Assembly: GCA_002633005.1 (NCBI GenBank)
Contig: NMRA01000297.1
Span: 43,909 to 107,129, forward strand
DNA from: Phoronis australis
Lineage: Eukaryota; Phoronida; Phoronidae
Reading direction: 5' to 3'
Length of the DNA: 63,221 bases
The notes under the pieces are model-generated. The model was not told the origin of the DNA, ran no database searches, and worked only from the letters and a program-made list of their open reading frames with translations. Shown here piece after piece: positions 23,608 through 34,706 of the stretch. Position 1 is the stretch's first letter, and each line of letters opens with the position of its first letter. The position numbers and the translations under genes were made by a program.

Positions 23608-25409
23608 TACCATAAACATTCGGGTTAACGCCCTGGGCGGTTAAATTGGCGAACCCAAAAATTTGGGGGTGGGCGGTTAACCAGGCATGGCGTTTAAACG
23701 TGAAATTTCAAGAAATCACTGGTGGGCGGTTAACCAAACATGAGCGCTTATTACGATATACACCTGCCCTAGGCGGTTAATCTCACTTCAAGATCGGAGT
23801 TCCCACACATACTGGGAACGCATAACACTCTGCAGAGCTTTATCATCACGAAATGCGTATCCTGCGCACTCTAACTAACACACAGTTTCAAATTTGTGGA
23901 CTGTTGTCAAATTTCGAACGTTTGCATAGAAAGCGTGCTGCATAGTTCAGCGCCTCAGACGAGAACGATTATTGCGAATTCTGCTCTTCCTTTCACTATA
24001 CTTCCCAGACATGTTGACCTACGTAGCAGGCGGTAACTGTGCTGTCGTTTTAACCCACTTGTGGCCACGCGCTGACCCATTTTTCCTGTGTGATTAGTTC
24101 GCGCGTGCAAGCTTCACGTGTTGCAGAGGTCACAGCATAGATTAAATTTATGGTTGTCCCGAGTGCTAGCTGGCCAAGTTCTAGGCTGAGCCCAAGAGCA
24201 GTTTTAAAATTAGTTGTGGTATAAGTTTGAAAACTTAATTCAGATTTAATTGTTTTTGGGGCCTGCGATGCTCATGTTTGAGTCTCCGTGACTCAGTGAA
24301 TTTGTTAAAGTATGGTTTACATGCGGCTGTCTAATATCCCGGCGCCGCTCACTTCCCGTAGCGTGAAACATGCTACGGTATGCATGACGACAAAAATAGC
24401 AGGCAAGCGAACACGAGGCAGTTGTCAATCAAAACACAGTTACTGCAATGGCATTACTCAATAACATGTATTTGCTTAAGATTTTATTTAAAAAATACTA
24501 ATGACTTTGACTGGAGTCCGAGGTATAATTAGTTCATACACGTATGGCGTCGGTAAAAATCATTCGTAGATAAAGCCCAATTATTCGGGTAATCGGCACC
24601 CCTGGTTAGCTATGTGACTAGTGATGAGATCTAACCAGCAACGTGATCAGTAACGCTAGGACCACTCTAAAAAGCAATACTTTGCGAGATTACGTGAGAT
24701 ATTGCCGTGCATTTTGAATAAAAACATGTGACTTTGGTTACATTTTAGCTAGGCGTTAGTGTTACTCACGCACGCCTGTACTCGAAAGACGGACATCCTC
24801 GATAACCCGGCAATTACGTTCATCAAAGTAGGGAGTTATGGGAATTCTTGAAAATCCGAGAGCTTCCAACCTAAAACTCATTGAGATGGTTGGCAAAACC
24901 ACAACATTTCTCTGGCCTGATTGTTTCGAATATATTATATGTTTTATCTCGTGCACTGCATTCGGAAACTCAATGCGGCAGACTTCGTGGCTGAAAGTGG
25001 TGGTATTGATGCGGGCGTGGTTCTTAAACTTAAATTTGCGAGCATGAGAAGACAATAAAGTGACAAAGCATTTTAGAGGTATTACATTTTGAAGTAAATC
25101 CATGACCTGGGACAATAATTTGTTACTTGTATTATAATTCATATTGCCAAACCACCGTCTCCGATGCTGTCGTTGCACTCTTTTATCTAAAAATGGGTAA
25201 TCGTGGGTTTCTTTAGCTTTGGGCGCATAATCATCAATCTTCAAAAGTCGGAGATGGGCGCTTAACTGAGAGGTGGGCGCTTAGCTGGAAGTCTTCAAAA
25301 ATCACAGAGGGGCGGTTAACCGAGCAGTGGGCGGTTAAATCGAAAATCCACTTAAAGTAGGGTATGGGCGGTTAAGTGAACATGGGCGTTAACCAGAACG
25401 TTTATGGTA
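23608..25409. mobile_element. Harbinger-like TIR element with GGGCGGTTAA motif arrays
   Basis: The ends are taccataaac and gtttatggta, flanked by TAA on both sides (23605-23607, 25410-25412), as in PIF/Harbinger elements (TWA duplication). Both subterminal regions repeat gggcggttaa / gggcgcttaa several times. The interior holds a 160-codon ORF on the minus strand (24762-25244) but no recognisable DDE transposase or Myb/SANT protein. Superfamily from duplication type only. Confidence 0.7.
24762..25244 (-). CDS. Hypothetical 160-residue ORF inside the Harbinger-like element
   Basis: This is the longest single ORF in the window. It begins within the right motif array (MKIDDYAPKAKET) and is basic in its first third (DKRVQRQHRRRWFG). 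No domain, signal peptide or membrane segment was recognised. The start overlapping the repeat motif, and the absence of family signatures, make a chance frame or a decayed host/transposon protein about equally likely. Confidence 0.25.
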   Translation of the reverse strand: MKIDDYAPKAKETHDYPFLDKRVQRQHRRRWFGNMNYNTSNKLLSQVMDLLQNVIPLKCFVTLLSSHARKFKFKNHARINTTTFSHEVCRIEFPNAVHEIKHIIYSKQSGQRNVVVLPTISMSFRLEALGFSRIPITPYFDERNCRVIEDVRLSSTGVRE

Positions 25410-25904
25410 TAACCTAGTTGTGGCATCACCCCAGTTATGTCTTTGGGTTTCCTTTCCTTAATTTGGTAAGACTACTTTACATTAAAAATAGATCTAATAA
25501 TAAGTTTACTTATTGTGGACTGTAACAATTTTGTTTGTGCCAGCAAAGGGCAGCTGGTACCATTAAGCAACAATTGCGACAGTCGCAAAATGTTCTCATT
25601 GGCATTCAGTTGTAGTGTTACACTTCTCCACATGTGGGAAGTTAAGAGCTCAACCTGCTAATTTTTCTGCATCCCGTGTGGAAATTTGTTTTTCTGACAT
25701 CCACCTTCAGGCTGTTATTGTGCAAACCGCTTGTTGAGATAGGTAGTGCTATGAACCCATGCAAACAGTTGCAACTGGTTTATAAATCATACCAGCATTG
25801 GATTTCATCCATTGCTTTGTTCTCAGCTTTAATAAAATATTGCCTAGCTTTTGTTGAAATTACTGTATGGGACTTGGATATATGCTGTATTGTGCCACAT
25901 TAAG

Positions 25905-26115
25905 GAGTAGCACAGAACGACCTTATTTCATCACATGAGCAGTAGCACGGTTCAACATTTTTTCATGACACATGAGCAGTAGCACGGTATTACCTTATTT
26001 CATGATACATGTGCCGTAGCACAGTATTAACTTATTTCATGACACATGAGCAGCAGCACGGTTCAACCTTATTTCATGATACATGTGCAGGGGCATGGTA
26101 CAACCTTCTTTTATG
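25905..26115. repeat. Minisatellite, about 38-bp unit
   Basis: Five copies of a unit holding cacatgagcagtagcacgg, then ttcaaccttatttcatgat. Confidence 0.88.
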
Positions 26116-28148
26116 AGTCATGGGATCTTATACAGGATACATGGCTGCGCTAATTTGGAAAGCTGTAGAAATCAATAGTTCACAAATGAGTTGCAACAGT
26201 GTGCTGAATCACGCTTTTTAGTTGCTTTATATTTCTTTTCCTATCGTGCTCTTAAGTAGGGTGCATCAGTTTAGTCATTGCTGCAGCGTCATTTTGTCGT
26301 GGTGAAGTAGTTTCCCTGGTTCCAGGCAATAAGTATGACCAAATATCATTTCATAGCTTATACATTTGAGAAGCAAATCATTAAAGTTTACCAGTGAGAG
26401 TGAATTGCTGATAGTATGGTATGACTGTGTAAGTCTAATTAGAATAAAATATACACACTACAAGCAGTAATACACCTACTGTCGGACTGCATGATTCGGT
26501 GGCAGGACTGAAAAATCCAATGGTGACATCTCAAAATATACACACAGCCTAAAAGCACCAAGAAAGCCAGTGTTAGGGGATAGTTCTATAGACCAATATT
26601 ACCCGATTGGCCATTATTCTTAAAATGAGGCTACACAATGCAACCCTCTCTCCAAGATAACGGCTAAGCAGGGTGACCTTGGCACTAAGCAGGGTAAACA
26701 AAATACTCATCACGAACACTGCTGTGTGCCAAAGCGTGTGAATGATAAGAAAAGTAACCAAAATTGTCTTTTCACTTATTCCCAACTGACGAGATGCCAA
26801 GGAAGGTGTAGAATCACAAAATACGACACGATTTCAGCCTGTGTTTCAAGGTTCAGTGTTGCTGACTTGTTTGCTTGAAAACGAGCTATGTTGATTTTTT
26901 GATTTTCCTGATTTATGAGTTACAGTGGTTGATTTTGATTAATTCATTTACATGTTTCATCTGTTAAATTAATTTACTTGTGATATGTTGGGAAAACTCT
27001 TTGCATTCCTACTGTTCTGTGCTTGTGTTGATGGCCCGGGTCAGTAAAGCTGTGAATTATGCTCTCAACACTCTCACTGAGTCGGTGATGGACACACCAG
27101 GTGCAGTATTTTTAGTTATGATTTTCTATGAGTGTTTGACTACAAATCATTTCAGTTATTACTTAAATTAATTAAGCAATGTGTGTTAATAATCTCTATA
27201 TCCTCATAAAGTTTTTACATGAGGTACAATTTCAGCTCTTGGTATAAACACAGGTCACAGGTTCCAACTTGGACAGGTATAAAATTGTGGGTCCCAATTT
27301 GGTAGCCCCGGTCACACCCTCCTATCCTAAAAAGACGTGTTAATTTGTGTTTATCTTAACAAAGTGCCACTTTCCAAAGGAATGATGATGTTAATTATGT
27401 TTCATACCAGTTTTCGTTATTGCATTTTTAATACTCCTATCTACTTGTTTTTTTCCTTACCAGAAACAGGTTGATTTACAAACTTGAAGTACTAAAAACA
27501 GATAGATTTTGATTGCCTTCCAAAGTTAATTAGCTTAGTTAATTGTGAACCCATCCCTGAACTTTCCAGATCACAGCTACACTAAGCATTTCTTGAAAAA
27601 CAAAACTACAAGAATGGTATAATCTTTTTTACAACTCAAATCATTATTATACAAAAGTGCAAATATGGTGATAACGAAACTGAAGATTTGGAATCTCTGG
27701 ACAATTTCGGTTGCACTAACTACATAACTTCTAGGTTTCTGTCAGTCATATAGAATGAAGAGAGAGCACAAGTTAAGCACAGCAGTATTGTTTCCTTGAC
27801 TAAAGTAAAATATCTGGTTAATGGAGATTGAACGATTATTAAAGAATAATCCATGTGATATTGCTATTTCTGATCAGCATTGAAAATCCGCCAAGTATAT
27901 AATCAACACGCATGGTATTTTATGTTCAATTGTAAGTTATCATATCATTGATTTTTAAAAATCGAAAACCATACTGGTGTTGTTTTTTGCAGCTGAATAC
28001 TGCTGTGGTGTTCATTTTAACGAAAATTATTCATTGGTTAATGCTTTTTGAAAATTTGGCAGTATGTAGTCAGGCAGAAATGTTTGCTAATTATGTAGTT
28101 TATGGTGGGGTAATTACACTTAATTAGATCCAGATTGTGCATTTAGTT
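26116..28148. other. Intron K-L, nothing recognised
   Basis: Unique AT-rich sequence. A hydrophobic 75-codon frame on the minus strand (26573-26800) has no family signature. No exon is expected here, because exons K and L join in phase and by homology. Confidence 0.55.
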
Positions 28149-29761
28149 CAGGGCTTGGAATTTTCCGCGGAAACGCGGATTTCCGCTTTTTTCAAATGTG
28201 CTTTCCGCTTTTTTATGCGCCCACATATTTATATGTGGACGCATTATGCCGTCATCTCTGTCCGTCCGTCCGTCCGTCCGTCCGGGCGGCGTCCGTCCGG
28301 CGTCCGCTGCTCTATCTCCAAAACCCTTTGACATACGTTCATGAAATTTGGCACATATGTTCCATTCATGAATGGGACGGCATGTGCGAACTTTTGGACG
28401 GATCCGACTACCGGTGTGCCCCCTAGTGGCAATTTTAATTTTTTTACGCTTACCTTTGCATCTTCAAAAATCCTGAACCGATTTTCATGAAATTTGGTAT
28501 GTAGGCACCTATTAGTGAGATGACGCTATCCTCCCGTTTTCAGATGGATTCGACATAGTTTGCGCCACCTAGTGGCCATTTTTAGTGTTTTCTAGTCTGT
28601 TTTTGTGCGTCCACCCCTCTATCAACCAAACCGCTCAAAGGATGATTGTGAAAATTGGCGTGTATGTGCTTACTATAAGGAAGTCAGCTGACAATGATTT
28701 TCAGACGATTTGGACTACTGTGGCGCCTCCTAGTGGCAGTTTTTTTTGCGCCTAAGGCTGTATCTCCTAAACCGTTCGCAGGATCTTTACGAAATTTAAT
28801 AAGTGATTTATATTATGTTAACAACAGACGATGACGAATTTTGGACGCATCCGCCTACCGGTGTGCCCCCTAGTGGCAATTTTATTATTTTACGTTTACC
28901 TCCGTATCTTCACAAGTTCTTAACGGATTTTCATGAAATTTGGTATGTAGGCACCTATTAGTGCGATGACGCTATCCTCCCGTTTTCGGATGGATTCGAC
29001 CTAGTTTGCGACACCCAGTGGCCATTTTTACTGTTTTTTAGTCTGTTTTTTGGCGTCCACCCCTCTATCAACCAAACCGCTATNGCAACTGGTGTATAGG
29101 ATGTGCTTGTATTATGAAGATTACTCACATTTTGCCCCTAGCCTATTGAGGAGACAATGACCATGACTTTCCATTTTGCAAAGTACAACATACTACGTAT
29201 ACAACACTGTATGCCCTCTACTGGCCACTTTATGGTACCAATAAATAACCCTAGAAGGATACCGTATGCGGTGCAATTGTGGGCGCATTTCAACGCTCTG
29301 CGTTGCTCTTGTTTATAATATTTCCGCGTAAAAAAATCGGATTTGATATAAAATTTCCGCGACAAATTCCTTTCTTACCGCGGCGTTGCAGACGACGTTT
29401 CACCTCGAAAAGCGGAAGTTGCTCTTTATGTTTTGGAGGAACGTAAATCAACATTGCCGGGGCATCTGGGACAGCGTGGTGGTATTTTCAATGGCGTCTC
29501 GTGTTATTGTTGAGCGCGGCGACAAATACTACCGCTCTGCAGCCAAAAATGTGTGGGTTGGGAGTGGACGGGCGAGCTAAAAGGACGCAGACGCATGCTA
29601 CTGATGGTGGTAACGTTTTTTTTTTTTTAGTCCTCCCGATTTTTGTCAGGGAAAAGTTCACATTGACCATTTCAAGGTTGGTTATCAGGCATGATTTGGG
29701 CCGTAAAAGTTTAAAGTTTCAAAGTTTCCGCGTTTTTTGTCATTGGTCATTCCAAGCCCTG
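28149..29761. mobile_element. hAT-like TIR element carrying a TCCG-type repeat
   Basis: The ends are cagggcttggaat and attccaagccctg, inverted, next to ttagtt on each side (28143-28148; 29762-29767). A CAGGG end is typical of hAT elements; their usual duplication is 8 bp, and I can align only 6. Inside is (tccg)n at about 28260-28305, then degenerate copies of a block with ctagtggca, atgaaatttgg and ggatccgac, repeating at about 420-460 bp. One unresolved base (n) is at 29084. No transposase. Confidence 0.65.
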
Positions 29762-31129
29762 TTAGTTAGAGGCATGCAAATGACATCTAATGCTTTTGAT
29801 ATCTGAAATGTCTAAAATTTGGAATTTAGTGGAACTGACTGCTACAACTTGATTTGCATATAGTCTCGGTGGAAATCTATAGTCCGAAAGCTTTGCATGT
29901 TTCTTGCAAGTCTTGTTTAAGCAAAATGAAATCTGACAAAAAGTCATTATCATTGAAAACTACAGTTTATATTTAGTAAGCAGTTACTGGTCGGTGTTAT
30001 AATTGTGCAGCTAAATTTGTTGAGTGATGTGTTCCATTTGAGAACCCATAGAATGGCGCCCTCTCTGATTGAATCATTGAGATATGCTCTTACTCTCTTC
30101 TAAAGTGTGTGCTGTTCATATGTTACGATTGATAGTAATTTTTTAGTATTTGAAATAACCATTAAAGCAAATTTATTAGCCAGTTTTACTCTGATGTCAC
30201 TGTGTATCGTAGTTGCAGAAAGCAAGTGATTGGCACACGCACTAAGTCAATGACAGACTTTCAGTTGTAACAAGGTTTCATGCACGTAAACCATGTCAAA
30301 CAAATTTTGTTTATTTTGAATGCCATAATGGAGAAGGTAAGTTCTATGTTTTGGTGTTCCATGGTGGGACAGTATCTAATGGAATTTTGGGAAAGCTAAG
30401 AAGTGTGTGTTTCTCTGGTCTCCTGTCTAATAGATCATTATTTGAGGTTCAGTCATATGCATTCATTCTGGGAACGCTATGAGAAACCATGTCATTACAA
30501 GGTTTTGATCTGGTTTTACATTTAAAATTTACTGCAATTTTTAGTAAAAGCATATCTGACGATGTGTTTCTTAAATATATGAAGCAGAAAGTAGCATAGT
30601 AGAATTATAATAATTTTAGAAAATTAATAAATCTTTAGTTATTTGGAGTACACACAATGTATTTTACTCATCAATCAAAAAAATATTTGAGGCAGGTGCA
30701 GGCTATGGACTAAGCCACTTGGATCCCAACCTTTGGGTGCAATTGGCTAGCCTGCCACATTTATTGGTACAAGGCATACTGTTTAATTCAGTCGTTGGAC
30801 TAAGCATTCTTGCACAAGATATTTATTTGTCGCTGTTGGATTTAGAGGTCCGGCCACAGGATTAGGAGATCCCGCCACTGTATTGTTTCTACCCCTTTAC
30901 AGTGTAACTCTGCAAATAGGGCCTGTGTCACCATAATTATTCCTTGTTTTGTGTAAAAAGACTTCTTCTTTGCAGCATTATCGAGGAGTCCGTAAAGGTA
31001 GTCAAGCAGAGGTACAGTAAAGGCTGTTACCATCTAGTGTGTAATGTATAAAAACATTAAAGTGCAGGTTTTCACTACTTCCACTGTCATACCAGTCAAA
31101 TTAAGTGATCTTGGTGATATACTTAGCTC
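29762..31129. other. Intron K-L, nothing recognised
   Basis: Unique AT-rich sequence between the hAT-like element and the next minisatellite. Confidence 0.55.
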
Positions 31130-31588
31130 TCTATATGACAGACATGTATAGTATGTTATTTAGCTCACAATATGACAGACACATACAGTTATTTAGTTCA
31201 CAATGTGACAGACATGTAAAGTTATTTAGCTCACAATACGACAGACACATATATATAGTCATTTGGCTCACAATATGACAGACATGTACAGTTATTTAGC
31301 TCACAATATGACAGACATGTACAATATCACAGACAAATACAATTATTTAGCTCACAGTATGACGGACATGTATTTAGCTCACAATCTGACAGACATGTAT
31401 AGTTATTTAGCACACAATATGACAGACCTGCAATTATTTATCACACAATATGACAGACTTGTTCAGTAATTTAGCACACAATGGGACAGACGAGCTTACA
31501 ATATGACAGACAAGTCATACGTCAGTTATTTAGCTCACAATATGACAGACACATACAGTTATTTAGCTCACAATATGACAGACACATA
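31130..31588. repeat. Minisatellite, about 31-bp unit, left part
   Basis: The unit is roughly agttatttagctcacaatat then gacagacatgtac. It continues at 38164-38300 after a 6.6 kb insertion. Peptide-like repeats (LAHNMTDMYSY) in one frame are artefacts. Confidence 0.93.
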
Positions 31589-32282
31589 CAGCACACATCA
31601 CAAATTTTTATCCGACCGGTCGGAAATTGGTCCACGACCGGCCGTTGACTGGTCTACAAATTTGGCGACCGGTCGGCTAAAAATTAGCCGGCCGCAGCGC
31701 CGACTCATAAGGCGACTCCCCAGCCGACCCTTCAGCCGACCCTTCAGCCGACCCTTTAGCCGACCGGCCATCAGCCGACCAGTTGGTCGGCTGCTACTTT
31801 TAGGCTAGAGTAGCAGTTGCGTAATAGGTTGTCAGGCTGATACCACTTTGCGTGTCAATGCATATTCGTCTTAGCACAGGTTCAAATAAATTAACCTAGT
31901 TTTATTGTCTCCGCTACATGAGTTCACATCAGTTGTGTAACACCGCTAATTCGAAGGTTCAAGGCAAGCGGTAATATCTGTAGTCATTTTATAAACGCAG
32001 CTATTTTTGACAGTCTTCGCCCACAAGTGTTTTTTGTTTGTGTTACGCCGAACTGCATCTTTTTGCATTTTTAAAATTCTCCCCCGGTCTCCTATCACGT
32101 GCCCATGATGATGGGATATTGAGTTGTTACACCATATACTATAGTACATGGACCGCCAACTCTGTATACTTTCAATGGACGAAATCTGTGAGCTTGCGCA
32201 CAAGCCTTTACGTCATTATTCACTGGCGACACCTGGCTAAATTATCTGGTGTAATTTCCGGCAAGTACGTCGTCTGCTAATC

Positions 32283-32510
32283 ATGGTCGGCTGCTGTGTG
32301 GCCGGTTGTTCGGCTATGCAGGCGAAATGCAGAGGCGTTAGCTTCCATAGTGTACGGAGACCCCAAAATCCGCTGTGGATGAAAAAGTCGGTTCTCGCGT
32401 CGACGGGAATGGAAGTTGTTCTTCCAAAAAAAACTTGTACATTTGTTCACGTCACTTCGAAGATGGGTGTTTTTTAAGAGGCTCTGGTAGGCCTACTACT
32501 TAATCCTGTC
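32283..32510 (+). pseudogene. Frameshifted THAP zinc-finger domain
   Basis: The frame opens MVGCCVAGCSAMQAKCRGV then SFHSVRRP and PLWMKK, the N-terminal half of a THAP domain (Cys-Cys, FHS/FP, Trp). At the eight-A run 32426-32433 the reading shifts. The next frame continues YICSRHFEDGCFLRG, the C-terminal Cys-x2-His-Phe half. Both halves are well kept, so one base change in the A run (or a sequencing error there) separates it from an intact domain. As read, it is broken. Confidence 0.75.
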
Positions 32511-33250
32511 TTCACAAATCCATTTTTCTTTTCTCCGTTTTGATGAAAACTATCTGGTAAACTTTTTGACGAAAAATGTCCGCTAAATTTCTTCCAATGG
32601 TAGTGACTGGTGAACTCTTGTCCTTACGAGGACCTTCAGCCATAGTCTAGTGAGCGAATTAACCAAATTACTCTTCGGTGGCCCTGATCAGACGGTTGGT
32701 CTCAGCATAATGCGCACATTTGGCCAGGATTTGGATCAGCGATTTCAACAAATTCACATTCGTGTACAAATAAATAGGACGCTAGTAAAACCTTTAACAT
32801 AAATAAAGATTACATTAATACTTCAGAAATAAATACCTGGACCTGTCAAAATCTATCCCGCAATTCAACAGCAGGTTACATACTCAATTATTTATGTCGA
32901 CTGTATGCCGCACAAAACTTGAACCATCTTAGCCAAGTACGCTGCAGTCTATGAAAATACCAGAATAACGAAAAACCTCGGAAGCAAGGGAAATGAACCC
33001 TAAGAGGTAGCAAGCAAGATAAAGGGGGTGGTAGGGACGTGAAGCTGACGTGTGCTAATTTTCAATTTCATACTTTTATGTGGCATTTTCATAATTTTGA
33101 TTTGAGATGTCAACTCAGATCAAACGGTTTGAAAGTTCGGATTTTTAATTTGTAATGAACTTGAGTTGCACTGCACGTGACCTTTTATGAATTTACCGTA
33201 GTTGGCTACAGACAGGCCCACCTTTATAAAAACTAGCAACGTAGACAAAC

Positions 33251-33826
33251 GCATGCGCGCACCCAGGGGAAAAGTCCAAGAGAAAGAGACGAAAGTCCAC
33301 AATACGGCAGCACCCCGTTTTTTATTTTAGTTCTCACGCTTTTTGTTAGCAAAAGGTCCACTTTGCCAGAGATTCGAGCCCCCGTATTAGAGGCTGGGTG
33401 CGCGCATGAAACGTCTACACAAATTGCACCCAATGCAGCTCCTGGTTTAAACGCGGGCTTCTTTTTCAAAGTTTGGTCAGGTATAAATAACGCCACAAAC
33501 ATGGAGGTTCACTGAAACACGTCTACCTTACAGATGTGACAATCCCTAGCCACGGAAAACTTGAGAGGCCGACAAAAATACTAATGATGAAATACCGGTG
33601 ATGATAATCATCCACTTTGTTAATTTACTTCACCTACACAATTGGAAATAGCCGCTAAAATGAAACTCATTCGAGTAAGCACCACGTCATGCGCGCACCC
33701 AGAGGGGGGGTTCGAGCCCCCCCATTTGGCGAAGTGGGCAAAAAGGTCTGCCCGCTCTCTTGTTAACAACAGGTCCATAACGTCAGGAATTCGAGCCCCC
33801 CATTTTGAAGACTGGGTGCGCGCATG
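33251..33826. repeat. Two short palindromic-ended units (MITE-like)
   Basis: Units 33251-33408 and 33688-33826 each start with catgcgcgcaccca and end with tgggtgcgcgcatg, and both hold attcgagccccc near the right end. They are two related short elements or one duplicated unit inside the THAP transposon. Confidence 0.7.
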
Positions 33827-34322
33827 CACGTGAGTCCCTGGACAGCCCCAATATGGTAGAACCCAAGGAGCTCAAGTCGGGGTTAAATCAGGATGGGCAT
33901 AAATAAGGAAATTTACTGTATCAACAGATTAGACAAATAAGAATAAGATACAAAGCATTGATACAGTGTACACGCGCACAATAACTGGGTCTATCATTTT
34001 CCCGCCGCAAGCGATTGAACTAATCGGATCACCAATGGCGCAAACCTTTCGAAAACAAGCCTGATTTTTAGGGAGTCTGTTACTGCTCTTTATATTTTCA
34101 AAACTTTAATTTGTTATAGTTAATTTATTTGCTGTGCACCTCAATGAGACCAGTTCATATATATGCATTTAACACGATTAATACATTGTAAAACCATAGA
34201 TTATGCACTATCAACATGAGACAAAAACAGTACACCCCTTTATTAAAAAATGGGTTAAAGGTTAGAAACAAAGGACGAGAGCGTAGACAAGTTTCCATCA
34301 CTTGCAACGTCGATTTTTTACG

Positions 34323-34639
34323 ATGGACGTTGGAGAAGAACATCAGTCTGGTGACAGCAACACGGAATCGCACGAAGGCGATGATTTTCGAAATTTGATT
34401 CGTTGTGTTGTTTGTCATTTTTTCCTACAGTTCAGGATTATTTGTGGATACAGGAACAAGAACTGAACGATGCAGGGTTCGTGACAACGTTGGTGAACGG
34501 TAATATCTATCTAAGGTGTTACAACTGTCATCGATATTGTCATCTCCTCTGTTTTCATCCAACCTTCCCAGATGAAAACTTGAATGAAGAGGACCTTCAG
34601 TACTTGAGTGAGCATGGCATACTGTGTGATTTATGTTGA
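34323..34639 (+). pseudogene. PHD-like zinc-finger ORF, probable frameshift
   Basis: From the ATG at 34323 the frame reads MDVGEEHQSGDSNTESHEG and RCVVC (first Cys pair). After a T run near 34418-34424 a second frame continues DYLWIQEQELNDAGF, YLRCYNCHRYCHLLC and HGILCDLC, then a stop. Together this gives C-x2-C ... C-x2-C-x4-H-x2-C-x27-C-x2-C, the Cys4-His-Cys3 order of a PHD finger, which reads histone tails in chromatin proteins. The shift could instead be a spliced intron: ttttttcctacag, at the same place, is a good acceptor. Function unknown; likely the transposon's accessory protein or a C-terminal domain. Confidence 0.5.
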
Positions 34640-34649
34640 ATTATTCAAC

Positions 34650-34706
34650 GGTTCTTTTAAGAACCATTTCACGCTATACCTAGAACCAACAGCCCTTTTA
34701 AGGGCC
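34650..34706 (+). promoter_or_regulatory. Two histone-mRNA-type 3' stem-loops
   Basis: ggttcttttaagaacc (34650-34665) has a perfect 6-bp stem and a 4-base loop, preceded by ttcaac; it starts 11 bases after the stop of the PHD-like ORF. agcccttttaagggcc (34691-34706) has a 5-bp stem with an outer A-C mismatch, is preceded by accaac and followed by actca. Size, GG..CC stem ends, UUUA loop and CAAC/ACYCA flanks fit the stem-loop of replication-dependent histone mRNAs (ggyycuuuuyarrrcc, as recalled). Confidence 0.4.

Noticed and set aside
26573-26800. Hydrophobic 75-residue minus-strand ORF as a receptor or membrane protein fragment
   Set aside because: No family motif, no splice support, and AT-rich sequence easily yields hydrophobic frames.
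31263-31808. Repeat-protein ORFs (LAHNMTDMYSY)
   Set aside because: They are frames through the 31-bp minisatellite and the transposon's terminal motifs, with no start context or splice support.
33688-33826. ggttcgagccccccc as a tRNA T arm
   Set aside because: No A box or cloverleaf. The sequence sits in a palindromic-ended unit whose sister copy has the same block.
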